From an uncultured Chryseobacterium sp. (lineage in GTDB: Bacteria > Bacteroidota > Bacteroidia > Flavobacteriales > Weeksellaceae): a stretch of 64,000 bases of DNA. Positions 1-9,521 of the stretch are shown one piece after another (within the stretch, counting starts at the first letter, position 1; each line of letters opens with the position of its first letter). Where the stretch lies: contig CAJYWD010000003.1 of NCBI GenBank assembly GCA_913778505.1, forward strand, positions 86,318-150,317. The letters run 5' to 3'. The notes below the pieces were generated by a model. The model was not told where the DNA came from. It did no database searches and saw only the letters and a list, made by a program, of their open reading frames with translations. A program made the translations under genes and the position numbers.

Positions 1-450
1 GACATCCAGAAAACCGCATTTGATTATTATTTTGATGAGATCAACTACGCTGGCGTAAAGTACACGATCATCAACTACGCACCGGACAGACTGAAACTGA
101 ATCTGACAATCAAAGTGGACCCGAAAGTCATTGACCTGAATGGTACCAAGATTTTGATGTCTGCCGTGGATGTGGGAGAAAAACCGGTCGAGAATGCAAT
201 CTCTGAATTTATGAAGGAATTGCCATTTGATGGAAAGCTCGTTCTGAATGCGCTCATAGATAAGCTTCAAAATATTGATGGCGTGGTCAATCCAATTTTG
301 GACGCGGCGGCCACATCCTGGATTGATGTCAGTAATGGTGGCTACGGTTCCATGGCGAATATTTACGGCGAGGTTCTGCCGGTGTCCGGGTATTTCACCT
401 GGAGCATGACGGACCCTGAATTTAAAACGGTGATCAATTATGTGGTTTGA
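1..450 (+). CDS. Baseplate J-like phage protein, C-terminal part (partial)
   Basis: The reading frame is open from base 1, so the gene starts outside the window; the GTG at 115 is internal. About 149 codons are visible. The pattern fits the C-terminal domain of baseplate J/gp47-like proteins: a strand pair (residues about 30-40), a helical stretch with FMKELPFDGKLVLNALID, a segment about an internal gap (NIDGVVNPILDAAATSW), and a closing SGYFTWS motif. These proteins form the baseplate wedge of contractile tails. The next gene begins inside its last 11 bases, as in P2-type J-I pairs. The family assignment comes from recalled pattern and gene order only, and a search could change it. Confidence 0.5.
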   Translation, partial: DIQKTAFDYYFDEINYAGVKYTIINYAPDRLKLNLTIKVDPKVIDLNGTKILMSAVDVGEKPVENAISEFMKELPFDGKLVLNALIDKLQNIDGVVNPILDAAATSWIDVSNGGYGSMANIYGEVLPVSGYFTWSMTDPEFKTVINYVV

Positions 451-913
451 TGTCGATGTACGAAAGCTGGCCGTTCAGCTGCTGCCAACCTTCCTGCGTG
501 GTGCTACAATGCAGGCCTTTGTAAAAGCGTTGGTCAAGCCTGTTGCAGATGTGCATTATCAATTCACAATGAAGCGAAAGGACAATCTCTACATCATGGC
601 ACACAATGGACAGAAGTGTTATTTGCGCGCGGTTCTGAATGATAAATACGACTTTGACCAGCGGCGCATCCAGATCGATGACGGAAATCTTTTTGATGCT
701 GAGTACATCTACACTGATGCAGAGATCGACGCCAATCCTTTTCTAGCGAAATACCTCACATTAGTAATATATCAGGATGGCGATTTGGGAGATACAGCGG
801 TTGACTTTTATGTCCGCGTTCCTGAAGATATTTATTACAACGAATACGAGATGAAATATCTCATTGACTTTTATAAACTGGCGTCCAAGCGCTACAAGAT
901 AGTAACACTATGA
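440..913 (+). CDS. Phage tail-associated protein (gpI position), unknown family
   Basis: A 157-residue protein that overlaps the preceding gene by 11 bp and the following fibre gene by 4 bp (ATGA type at 910-913), so the three are probably translationally coupled. It has no signal peptide or membrane segment. It is rich in aromatic and acidic residues (an IYTDAEIDANPFLAKY stretch at mid-length) and ends in a basic SKRYKIVTL tail. In contractile phages the gene between baseplate J and the fibre encodes tail protein I. I infer that role from position only and do not recognise the sequence family. Confidence 0.55.
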   Translation: MWFDVDVRKLAVQLLPTFLRGATMQAFVKALVKPVADVHYQFTMKRKDNLYIMAHNGQKCYLRAVLNDKYDFDQRRIQIDDGNLFDAEYIYTDAEIDANPFLAKYLTLVIYQDGDLGDTAVDFYVRVPEDIYYNEYEMKYLIDFYKLASKRYKIVTL

Positions 914-1710
914 ATTTTTTAAACTTTAACCAGGCAGGCGGCTTTCGCCTTTCAACTGAGATTCTCGCAGCGACTCAGGCGGCTTATTCGCTTTTCAATG
1001 CGCTTGGTTTCATAGCTGGAGAAAAGACGATAATCAGCGGATGTAACGTGACCGGTTCCAGCGTCAGTGATGGTGTTGTGTTCCTAAATGGTGAGGTATT
1101 TAATTTCAAAGGCGGTTCGATTTCTGCGAACGTGATTGTCCGGGAAACTGTTAAATCCTATCCATTCCAGGATGGGACGGTAAAGCCAGTGATCTATGAG
1201 CGTTACGTGACATTTGGCACTGCGCTTCCGGAGCAAACTTATTTGTGGGCGGATTTCAAGAGAATTTTTGCGACAAAGGATATCCAATCATTCAAGGATG
1301 ATTTTGAGACCAGAATAACTGCGCTGGAAAACAAACCAAGCGACTGGCCGGTAGGTGCAATCATCCGCTACGATCAGCCGCTGGTCGTTCTGCCGCCTGC
1401 CGGCTGGGAAGACTGGAATCCTGTTAATGAGCAAGGGCGTGTTTGGGTTGCGAGGTCCGAAAGTGACGGTGACTTCGGTCTCGGAAGTATCGGCGGTTCA
1501 AAAACGCACACTTTGGCAGAATCAGAAATGCCTAAACATAGCCATGGGTTTGATTATGGGTCATATACGAGAGGCACCGGTGGCTCAAATACACCAGTTG
1601 CCGTCAACGGTAATGCTGGAACTTCCAACACTAGAGAAAAAGGAGGTAATCAGCCACATAACAATTTACAGCCGTACGTGGGTGTGAGATACATCAAAAG
1701 AATATCATAA
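910..1710 (+). CDS. Phage tail-collar fibre protein
   Basis: This 266-residue protein has the C-terminal signature of the tail-collar/microcystin-dependent family: GGSKTHTLAESEMPKHSHGF near residue 200, then a Gly/Ser/Asn-rich variable loop, then QPHNNLQPYVGVRYIKRI at the end. In this family the HSH and QPHNNLQPY motifs frame a metal-bound, variable receptor-binding tip. The N-terminal half probably attaches to the baseplate. It is therefore a likely host-recognition fibre. Its start overlaps the upstream gene by 4 bp and the next gene begins 2 bp after its stop. Confidence 0.8.
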   Translation: MNFLNFNQAGGFRLSTEILAATQAAYSLFNALGFIAGEKTIISGCNVTGSSVSDGVVFLNGEVFNFKGGSISANVIVRETVKSYPFQDGTVKPVIYERYVTFGTALPEQTYLWADFKRIFATKDIQSFKDDFETRITALENKPSDWPVGAIIRYDQPLVVLPPAGWEDWNPVNEQGRVWVARSESDGDFGLGSIGGSKTHTLAESEMPKHSHGFDYGSYTRGTGGSNTPVAVNGNAGTSNTREKGGNQPHNNLQPYVGVRYIKRIS

Positions 1711-1712
1711 TC

Positions 1713-2705
1713 ATGGCAGATATTACAACTAAAAATCAGCTCAAACAATGGTTTGTCACAGGTTCCAAACCTTTGCAAGCGCAATATTATGCCTGGATGG
1801 ATGCTTATTGGCATAAATCTGAGCAGATCAGTATTAACAGTATTTCCGGATTAAGCGATGTTTTATCTGGTAAAGCGGATGTAGATCAATTGGCCAATTA
1901 TGCTTTGCTAGATGCTTCTAATATTGCCATTAACCAAGGCGCGTGGCGCACAGCGCTGGGTATTAATGATATCACGCCGCCTGATGTGGATTTGTCCAAC
2001 TATTACACAAAAGAACAGGTTGATGATTTACTGGACAACGTGACGGTTGATCTATCAGCTTATGCGACGCAAAACTGGGTATCTACCAATTACGTGAGTA
2101 CATCCACCCTCAGCACTGAGCTTGCAAAAAAGATTGACAAAACCAGCTTCGCCACTCAGGCGGAAGCGGAAAGCCAGACCGCGCCGGCCGCTGAAACCGG
2201 AAAGCCGATCAGTACCTGGAGCATCTGGAAATTTTTGCAGGCCTTGACTTACATCATTTTGAAGCCAAATGCTTCAGCGGCTATCGCCAACAGGTTAAGA
2301 AGTAACGGTTCTCGATTGTTGTACGCCAACAACAGTGCCGTAGAAAGTACAGTGGCTTACACAAGTGATCTTCCTACTACGTTCAAGTTTACACCGACTG
2401 GAAATTTTACCACTAGCCAATTGAAAACAGCGGCAGAAAATGCGGGATTAATTTTCAACGGGCTTCATTTCTTCATCAATATTGGTACTAATAATTTCAC
2501 CTGTACGGTTGACAATGGTTCCGCATTTCCTGAAACAATCATTACGATTGGAAAACGAGGAACAACTGGCAGCATTCAGTTTGCTTCCTCAAGAACGCTG
2601 AACGCGGGAATTGATAATATAACGATTTTGAACGGCAATGAGAACTCAATGGCCTTGCTCAATTTTGGAACTTCACAGGATTTGTTAACTGTCATAAATC
2701 AATAG
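1713..2705 (+). CDS. Putative phage tail-fibre-like protein
   Basis: A 330-residue soluble protein whose N-terminus (KNQLKQWFVTGSKPLQAQYY) reads as an attachment domain. It is followed by a linker with repeated short motifs (SNYYTKEQVDDLLDN, LSAYATQNWVST) of the kind found in trimeric fibre shafts, then a beta-rich C-terminal part with repeated G-T-N segments (about residues 220-330). The context is 2 bp downstream of the collar fibre and 1 bp upstream of another surface-like gene. I infer a fibre or fibre-tip role; no enzymatic motif is visible. Confidence 0.55.
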   Translation: MADITTKNQLKQWFVTGSKPLQAQYYAWMDAYWHKSEQISINSISGLSDVLSGKADVDQLANYALLDASNIAINQGAWRTALGINDITPPDVDLSNYYTKEQVDDLLDNVTVDLSAYATQNWVSTNYVSTSTLSTELAKKIDKTSFATQAEAESQTAPAAETGKPISTWSIWKFLQALTYIILKPNASAAIANRLRSNGSRLLYANNSAVESTVAYTSDLPTTFKFTPTGNFTTSQLKTAAENAGLIFNGLHFFINIGTNNFTCTVDNGSAFPETIITIGKRGTTGSIQFASSRTLNAGIDNITILNGNENSMALLNFGTSQDLLTVINQ

Positions 2706-2706
2706 T

Positions 2707-3729
2707 ATGAGTGCAGCACGAAGATTTTTTGCAAGTACACGATTGCAAACACCGTTGATATTCCAAATTGATACACGTAATGTTGCTAGTGGAGCGACTG
2801 ATGGCTCTCAACTAGACAATCAGTTTATTTTACCGTTAGATTTTCCAACCAGCGGAACACACAATTTTATTATCAAAGTAAGCGATGGCCGTCCAGATGT
2901 AGGCTATAATGGAACAAATCCTAATGCCAGAATTATAACATTTGCGACACCAGGAATATATACAATTACATTGATTGGTAGAAGCAACTACTTTAAACCT
3001 TGGGGGAAAGCGGATGTTTTGAAATGGGTTTCTTTGGATTCGTGGAGTTCTAATTTCAAAGCAAGTTCTTACGACAATTATTTCAACGGCGCCCTAAACC
3101 TAATAATTAGATCGAAAACAACGATAAAACTCACAGGAAATTGTTCTTCGGCATTTGCCAATATCAAAGGGTTTGACCCTAGTTTTGAACTCTCAAAAGT
3201 AGACGTTTCAGAAACCAATAGTGTGGCTGCAATGTTTTTAAATATTACGACATCATTCTATTATGCGCTTAACGCATTCATGAATCAGGTTACAACTATT
3301 GGGCAGCTCTATAGAAATGTGAATATGTCCAATGTTACCAAAGTAGAAATTATAGCACCTCAATGTAATAATGCAAATTATATATTAGGCGGCTCCGGAT
3401 TTAGAGGAACTTTAATAATTACAGCGCCTCTTACTTCAATTTTTGGTTTGGTTGCTGATTATACCAATCCTCCAGCGTTAGGTCAGGTTGATATTCGCCT
3501 CGTGAATACAGCCGGTTCATTCATCAATAGTGTTATGAGCAGAACAAACGTAGATAGCACCTTACTCGGATGGGTCAATAACTTCGACTGGTCTGGTATT
3601 GCCAACGCCACAAATAAAGTCACATTTGATTTCTACAATTCAACATATAGTAATAATGCAAGCGTTATCGCTGCAAAAGCTTTTTTAGAAACGAAAGGAA
3701 TTGTCTTTACAAGATTGACAATGGCCTAA
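2707..3729 (+). CDS. BspA-like surface protein in phage fibre cassette
   Basis: A 340-residue protein that opens with a segment typical of BspA-like/DUF285 surface proteins (LIFQIDTR near residue 18, then an NNQF-like strand, then GIYTITLIGRSNYF near residue 90). After it come irregular repeats of aromatic and asparagine-rich strands. Proteins of this type occur on Bacteroidota surfaces and in their phages as adhesion modules. Here it follows two fibre genes with one base of spacing, which favours a receptor-binding or decoration role on the particle. It has no signal peptide, consistent with a virion protein. The family call is from pattern only. Confidence 0.45.
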   Translation: MSAARRFFASTRLQTPLIFQIDTRNVASGATDGSQLDNQFILPLDFPTSGTHNFIIKVSDGRPDVGYNGTNPNARIITFATPGIYTITLIGRSNYFKPWGKADVLKWVSLDSWSSNFKASSYDNYFNGALNLIIRSKTTIKLTGNCSSAFANIKGFDPSFELSKVDVSETNSVAAMFLNITTSFYYALNAFMNQVTTIGQLYRNVNMSNVTKVEIIAPQCNNANYILGGSGFRGTLIITAPLTSIFGLVADYTNPPALGQVDIRLVNTAGSFINSVMSRTNVDSTLLGWVNNFDWSGIANATNKVTFDFYNSTYSNNASVIAAKAFLETKGIVFTRLTMA

Positions 3730-3773
3730 AACACAAATGAAATTCTAACACACCATTAAAATTTCATAAATAC

Positions 3774-4325
3774 ATGACACGCACACCAATGCTTACACCA
3801 CAATTAGAGGGTCTCGTTTCCTACATAATGGAAAAGGAAGAGATACTGGCTCAGGTTCAGCTGCCGGAAATTGAAGATTTACCGGATTATGAGCAATTTC
3901 TCAGAGTTCAGGATATTAACATCGCGCTGAGCCAGCAGCATCTTAAAATCATTCCGTATAGGGTTCTGGTACATAAAGTGACTGGAAAGGAACTAAAGCT
4001 GCATTTGCCGGTTCCTGACTGGACTAAGACAGCCAGCGATCTGACTTCTGTCATTGACCCGGACACGGGCGAACGAATTCTGGTGCCTTACGAATATTCG
4101 GACTACGTGACACCTGAAGCCACAGAAGATAATCCCAATCCGGAGCCGGTCTTGACGGTTATTGAAACCAAAGAAAAACCTTACCTGGTCCCGACGCTTA
4201 AATATCTTATCACCATTGTAGAGAATAAAAAGTTTTTGGAAGCAATGGAGCTTTTCACCGCGCAGTTTATCGCGGATGAGCAGGCGGTCAATCCTGACGT
4301 ATTTACAAAACTTCCGGCACTATGA
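3774..4325 (+). CDS. Phage-associated hypothetical protein
   Basis: A 183-residue acidic protein with no signal peptide or membrane span. The N-terminal third is helical (MEKEEILAQVQLPEIEDLPD), the middle is a proline/aspartate-rich strand region (VIDPDTGERILVPYEYSDYV) and the C-terminal third is helical again (LIAxx-type run ending AVNPDVFTKLPAL). The stop overlaps the next start (ATGA at 4322-4325). I do not recognise the family. Position at the end of the fibre cassette suggests a chaperone or accessory for the fibre, but nothing proves it. Confidence 0.55.
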   Translation: MTRTPMLTPQLEGLVSYIMEKEEILAQVQLPEIEDLPDYEQFLRVQDINIALSQQHLKIIPYRVLVHKVTGKELKLHLPVPDWTKTASDLTSVIDPDTGERILVPYEYSDYVTPEATEDNPNPEPVLTVIETKEKPYLVPTLKYLITIVENKKFLEAMELFTAQFIADEQAVNPDVFTKLPAL

Positions 4326-4687
4326 TAAATTTGATCTTAGCATTAGTGGCCATTCTACTTTTTATAGTCTTAGAACCGGTGTCGTTTGTCTATGTAAATT
4401 TTTTCAAAGAGCGTTTCCATTGGCGCAGACTGAGCGGCTACTGGCGCAGTTTCGCGGTGGCTGTAGACAGGTTTGGTAATTATCAATATCGCAGTTTATT
4501 CAACCGCTTTTTGATTCTGGAAGGAGCTTACCAGTTTGGAGACTTCAGGGAAACGATCAGCAGTGCGCTGGGAAAAAATGAGCGAGACGGCACACTTACC
4601 AAGACCGGCAGATTGCTGGTTAAAATCCTGAATAAGATAGACCCGGACCATTGCCGGAAATCGATCAATAATTTTGAAATAAGTTAG
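4322..4687 (+). CDS. Small phage-associated protein with N-terminal membrane segment
   Basis: A 121-residue protein with one strongly hydrophobic N-terminal segment (residues 2-25, LILALVAILLFIVLEPVSFV) followed by a basic, aromatic soluble domain (RRLSGYWRSFAVAVDRFGNY). It is coupled to the upstream gene by a 4-bp overlap and is the last gene before a strong terminator. I do not recognise the family. A membrane-anchored small protein at the end of a tail operon could take part in lysis or superinfection exclusion, but that is speculation. Confidence 0.55.
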   Translation: MINLILALVAILLFIVLEPVSFVYVNFFKERFHWRRLSGYWRSFAVAVDRFGNYQYRSLFNRFLILEGAYQFGDFRETISSALGKNERDGTLTKTGRLLVKILNKIDPDHCRKSINNFEIS

Positions 4688-4756
4688 AATTTACTTTGAA
4701 AATCCGTGCCCAGCCAAGCAATTGCCTTGGTGCTGCACGTTAAAAGAAACCATTTA

Positions 4757-4793
4757 AAAAGCCTTTAAAGATTATTTAAAGGCTTTTATTTTT
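4757..4793 (+). terminator. Terminator of prophage tail operon
   Basis: A 13-bp perfect stem (AAAAGCCTTTAAA with TTTAAAGGCTTTT) and a 5-nt loop followed by ATTTTT. It lies 70 bp after the last phage gene and 32 bp before the first CRISPR repeat unit, so it also shields the array from read-through. Confidence 0.8.
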
Positions 4794-4834
4794 GGACGTT
4801 TTGTTTTGATTCTTTGGACAATTTGTTTTGCCGA
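4791..4834 (+). repeat. 22-bp direct duplication at the left edge of the array
   Basis: Two adjacent copies, 4791-4812 and 4813-4834, begin TTTGGAC and share TTTGTTTTG, with few differences. The second copy runs into the degenerate first CRISPR repeat and supplies the TTTG that serves as its -33 element. Confidence 0.6.
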
Positions 4835-7800
4835 TTATACATTTTTCAGTATCTTTGAGATACAACACAACATCTCAAGAATATCTTCCATATAGATTTT
4901 AGTTGTGAATTGCTTTCATTTTTCAGTATCTTTGAGATACAACACAACATTTCAGCTGGTGGTCTGTCGGCTCCGCTTGTTGTGAATTGCTTTCATTTTT
5001 CAGTATCTTTGAGATACAACACAACGATATTCCTTAACAATGCCATCATCGGCGAGTTGTGAATTGCTTTCATTTTTCAGTATCTTTGAGATACAACACA
5101 ACGCTGAGCAGGCGAATTGTATTCATTGGTCAGTTGTGAATTGCTTTCATTTTTCAGTATCTTTGAGATACAACACAACGCTTTTAAGCATTCCAAACAA
5201 CGACCACAAGTTGTGAATTGCTTTCATTTTTCAGTATCTTTGAGATACAACACAACTGAAACGGACTAAAAGTCTCACTAAAAAGTGTTGTGAATTGCTT
5301 TCATTTTTCAGTATCTTTGAGATACAACACAACAGGATTTTTAAAAGCTGCTTTAATTGCTATGTTGTGAATTGCTTTCATTTTTCAGTATCTTTGAGAT
5401 ACAACACAACGGTTATTTTCGAAGGCGATATTTATGGCTAGTTGTGAATTGCTTTCATTTTTCAGTATCTTTGAGATACAACACAACCGAAGAATAGGCT
5501 GTTCGCCAATGTGTTGGGTTGTGAATTGCTTTCATTTTTCAGTATCTTTGAGATACAACACAACGGTAAATATTTTCAAGCATCTTTCTCATTTGTTGTG
5601 AATTGCTTTCATTTTTCAGTATCTTTGAGATACAACACAACAATCAACCACGCTACCAAGTGACATTCCTGGTTGTGAATTGCTTTCATTTTTCAGTATC
5701 TTTGAGATACAACACAACGGGAAGGCTTTCAAGAATGGCTGCCGTATCGTTGTGAATTGCTTTCATTTTTCAGTATCTTTGAGATACAACACAACATAAT
5801 ATAGATTCTATTTATCAAGTATACAGTTGTGAATTGCTTTCATTTTTCAGTATCTTTGAGATACAACACAACTCATATGAACTTTCTTCGATACTTTATT
5901 TAGTTGTGAATTGCTTTCATTTTTCAGTATCTTTGAGATACAACACAACTAAAAAGTTACAATACTTTCATTACAACTCGTTGTGAATTGCTTTCATTTT
6001 TCAGTATCTTTGAGATACAACACAACCGCATAATTTCGTTTAGAATACTCATAGCGGTTGTGAATTGCTTTCATTTTTCAGTATCTTTGAGATACAACAC
6101 AACTGATTCATTACCATTATCAGCGCGGTGTTCGTTGTGAATTGCTTTCATTTTTCAGTATCTTTGAGATACAACACAACGAAATGTATTGAGCGTTCTC
6201 ATTACTTTTCGTTGTGAATTGCTTTCATTTTTCAGTATCTTTGAGATACAACACAACAAGCTAAAGGACTATGTGACTTTGATTATCGTTGTGAATTGCT
6301 TTCATTTTTCAGTATCTTTGAGATACAACACAACACACAGAAGCTGAAACAGCTCAGCAAGTAAGTTGTGAATTGCTTTCATTTTTCAGTATCTTTGAGA
6401 TACAACACAACAGGACTTGAAAAAAGCGATTTCGCTGCTACGTTGTGAATTGCTTTCATTTTTCAGTATCTTTGAGATACAACACAACCGGAAACGCTTC
6501 ACGGTAAAACCTATTATGGTTGTGAATTGCTTTCATTTTTCAGTATCTTTGAGATACAACACAACTTGTAAAAAAAGAAGAATTTTCCGCAGACTGTTGT
6601 GAATTGCTTTCATTTTTCAGTATCTTTGAGATACAACACAACGAAAAGAAGTTTCAGAACGCCATCATTTCTGTTGTGAATTGCTTTCATTTTTCAGTAT
6701 CTTTGAGATACAACACAACAGAGAAAGAAAAGCTTTTAGAAGATATCTCGTTGTGAATTGCTTTCATTTTTCAGTATCTTTGAGATACAACACAACCAGA
6801 ATTAAAATCTACAAGTGTTGAATCAAGTTGTGAATTGCTTTCATTTTTCAGTATCTTTGAGATACAACACAACCAACTCTTCTGTGTCCATGCCTTTCTC
6901 TTTGTTGTGAATTGCTTTCATTTTTCAGTATCTTTGAGATACAACACAACCATCATCATCGTCGTAAGAATCAGCTAATCGTTGTGAATTGCTTTCATTT
7001 TTCAGTATCTTTGAGATACAACACAACCTGAAGTTTGTAAAATTTGGTACTTGTGGAGTTGTGAATTGCTTTCATTTTTCAGTATCTTTGAGATACAACA
7101 CAACATTTAACGAAAATTTCTATCGATCAATTTAGTTGTGAATTGCTTTCATTTTTCAGTATCTTTGAGATACAACACAACTCTATTATCAATTATCTCT
7201 TCTCTGCCATCGTTGTGAATTGCTTTCATTTTTCAGTATCTTTGAGATACAACACAACTTGTCAAAGATCGCTTTCGCTAACCTTGTGGTTGTGAATTGC
7301 TTTCATTTTTCAGTATCTTTGAGATACAACACAACAGGAAATGAAACGGGCGTCGCTTGTTTTATGTTGTGAATTGCTTTCATTTTTCAGTATCTTTGAG
7401 ATACAACACAACGAAGAATTTATTTCGACCAGTTCAACTTCGGTTGTGAATTGCTTTCATTTTTCAGTATCTTTGAGATACAACACAACAGTCTATGATT
7501 ATAAATGTTGCATATTTTTGTTGTGAATTGCTTTCATTTTTCAGTATCTTTGAGATACAACACAACAATATACTCATTTGTGTGACGGAATCGGACGTTG
7601 TGAATTGCTTTCATTTTTCAGTATCTTTGAGATACAACACAACGAGTATCTCTACTGCCTTTCTTAGCTTATCGTTGTGAATTGCTTTCATTTTTCAGTA
7701 TCTTTGAGATACAACACAACAACAGGCAATTATTGATTCTTTGCAAGACGGTTGTGAATTGCTTTCATTTTTCCGTATCTTTGAGATACAACACAACATC

Positions 7801-8952
7801 TTGAAGAGACAGGGGAGACTTCTATTCGTTGTGAATTGCTTTCATTTTTCAGTATCTTTGAGATACAACACAACCAGGAAGATTTACCTTCAGTAAAGCT
7901 TTACGTTGTGAATTGCTTTCATTTTTCAGTATCTTTGAGATACAACACAACCAACAATCGGTTCCGGAACGTAAGAACCGCGTTGTGAATTGCTTTCATT
8001 TTTCAGTATCTTTGAGATACAACACAACAGCCAGTTTTTTCTTTTAATCCTCAAAATTGTTGTGAATTGCTTTCATTTTTCAGTATCTTTGAGATACAAC
8101 ACAACAATCGTAAATTCTGAAGGTGTATTTTTACTGTTGTGAATTGCTTTCATTTTTCAGTATCTTTGAGATACAACACAACCCATATGCAGATATATCC
8201 TTATGAGCATCCGTTGTGAATTGCTTTCATTTTTCAGTATCTTTGAGATACAACACAACTAACAATGCCACTTGGAAGTGTTGGAGGTAGTTGTGAATTG
8301 CTTTCATTTTTCAGTATCTTTGAGATACAACACAACCCTTAAAGGCGGTCAGTTCGTTGATGCTATGTTGTGAATTGCTTTCATTTTTCAGTATCTTTGA
8401 GATACAACACAACATTATCAATTTTTTCAAGGCTATCGAAAATGTTGTGAATTGCTTTCATTTTTCAGTATCTTTGAGATACAACACAACGTTCCGAAAG
8501 CTTTGTGGACTTCAAACCCTGTTGTGAATTGCTTTCATTTTTCAGTATCTTTGAGATACAACACAACTTTACAAATTGTGCCTACTAGGTGCAACTGGTT
8601 GTGAATTGCTTTCATTTTTCAGTATCTTTGAGATACAACACAACGTAGTAGTTTTTTTCATATTAAGTGTTTTTGTTGTGAATTGCTTTCATTTTTCAGT
8701 ATCTTTGAGATACAACACAACATGAACCAGTCAAAAAACTATCTTGGTATGGTTGTGAATTGCTTTCATTTTTCAGTATCTTTGAGATACAACACAACTG
8801 CGTTGCGGGAACCTGATTCACAGATATGGTTGTGAATTGCTTTCATTTTTCAGTATCTTTGAGATACAACACAACTATCCGAATTACCAGAAATGCAGGA
8901 AGACTGTTGTGAATTGCTTTCATTTTTCAGTATCTTTGAGATACAACACAAC
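4825..8952 (+). CRISPR. Type II-C CRISPR array, 54 repeats and 53 spacers
   Basis: I traced 54 repeat units with a strict 77-nt period: 47-nt repeats and spacers of exactly 30 nt throughout. The first repeat (4825-4871) is degenerate in its first 16 nt. The second begins at 4902 and the last spans 8906-8952. All intact repeats read the same except the one at 7751-7797, which has C for A at 7774. The repeat begins GTTGTGAATTGCTTTC, which pairs with the tracrRNA, and ends GAGATACAACACAAC. Its ends are inverted (GTTGTG/CACAAC) and a GTATC/GATAC hairpin lies inside. Positions 26-33 are TATCTTTG, a Bacteroidetes -7 box, with TTG at positions 2-4. The plus strand is therefore the crRNA strand: promoter, spacer, then the tracr-pairing half of the next repeat. 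Confidence 0.98.
4827..4857 (+). promoter_or_regulatory. Promoter in the degenerate first CRISPR repeat
   Basis: TTTG (4827-4830), 19 nt, then TATCTTTG (4850-4857) matches the known Bacteroidetes consensus (TTTG, 17-23 nt, TAnnTTTG). Transcription would start near the end of the repeat and read spacer 1. The same -7 box is present in all 53 other repeats, each with TTG 21 nt upstream. Confidence 0.65.
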
Positions 8953-8962
8953 CTCAAAATTT

Positions 8963-8992
8963 AACCCTCTGTTTTTCAGAGGGTTTATTGTT
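8963..8992. terminator. Terminator between CRISPR array and cas2
   Basis: A 9-bp perfect stem (AACCCTCTG/CAGAGGGTT) with a TTTTT loop, then TATTGTT. It begins 10 bp after the last repeat. Read on the plus strand it ends array transcription; the minus strand also has A/T-rich flanks, so it may serve the convergent cas operon. The remaining bases to 9131 are AT-rich and hold no other signal I can name; if spacers are added at this end they would contain the leader. Confidence 0.75.
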
Positions 8993-9131
8993 AATTTAGA
9001 ATTGTAAAAATCCTTGCTTTTGATATTCCATTAACCAATCTTTTGCAATTTATAAGATTCTAATCATTATATTTAGATGCCTACAGCATGACAAATAAAC
9101 TGTTAAATTAATTTTTAGATAATACTTGACT

Positions 9132-9473
<342 letters not shown>

Positions 9474-9521
9474 TTAATTTGTAAAATGTATCATATAAAA
9501 AGTAAAATGATTTTTACTTTA

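Larger units (their letters stand above)
1..4690 (+). mobile_element. Prophage tail/fibre module (left part outside window)
   Basis: Seven tightly packed plus-strand genes with overlaps of 4-11 bp or gaps of a few bases run from the window edge to a terminator at 4757-4793. Their order is that of the distal end of a phage tail operon: baseplate J-like, gpI position, collar-type fibre, variable fibre-like proteins, then small accessory genes. No integrase, capsid or lysis gene is in view, so it could be an intact prophage, a remnant or a tail-derived particle. It abuts the CRISPR array directly. Confidence 0.7.

Noticed and set aside
6417..7680. Open frames of 61 codons inside the CRISPR array (6417, 7341, 7495)
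   Set aside because: They are translations of the repeat itself, with the same peptide (CELLSFFSIFEIQHN) repeated across units.
4872..8905. Possible self-targeting spacers against the adjacent prophage genes
   Set aside because: By eye only short chance matches were seen (about 11 nt, GAAGATTTACC, in one spacer and the gene at 3774). A computed search is needed, and no claim is made.
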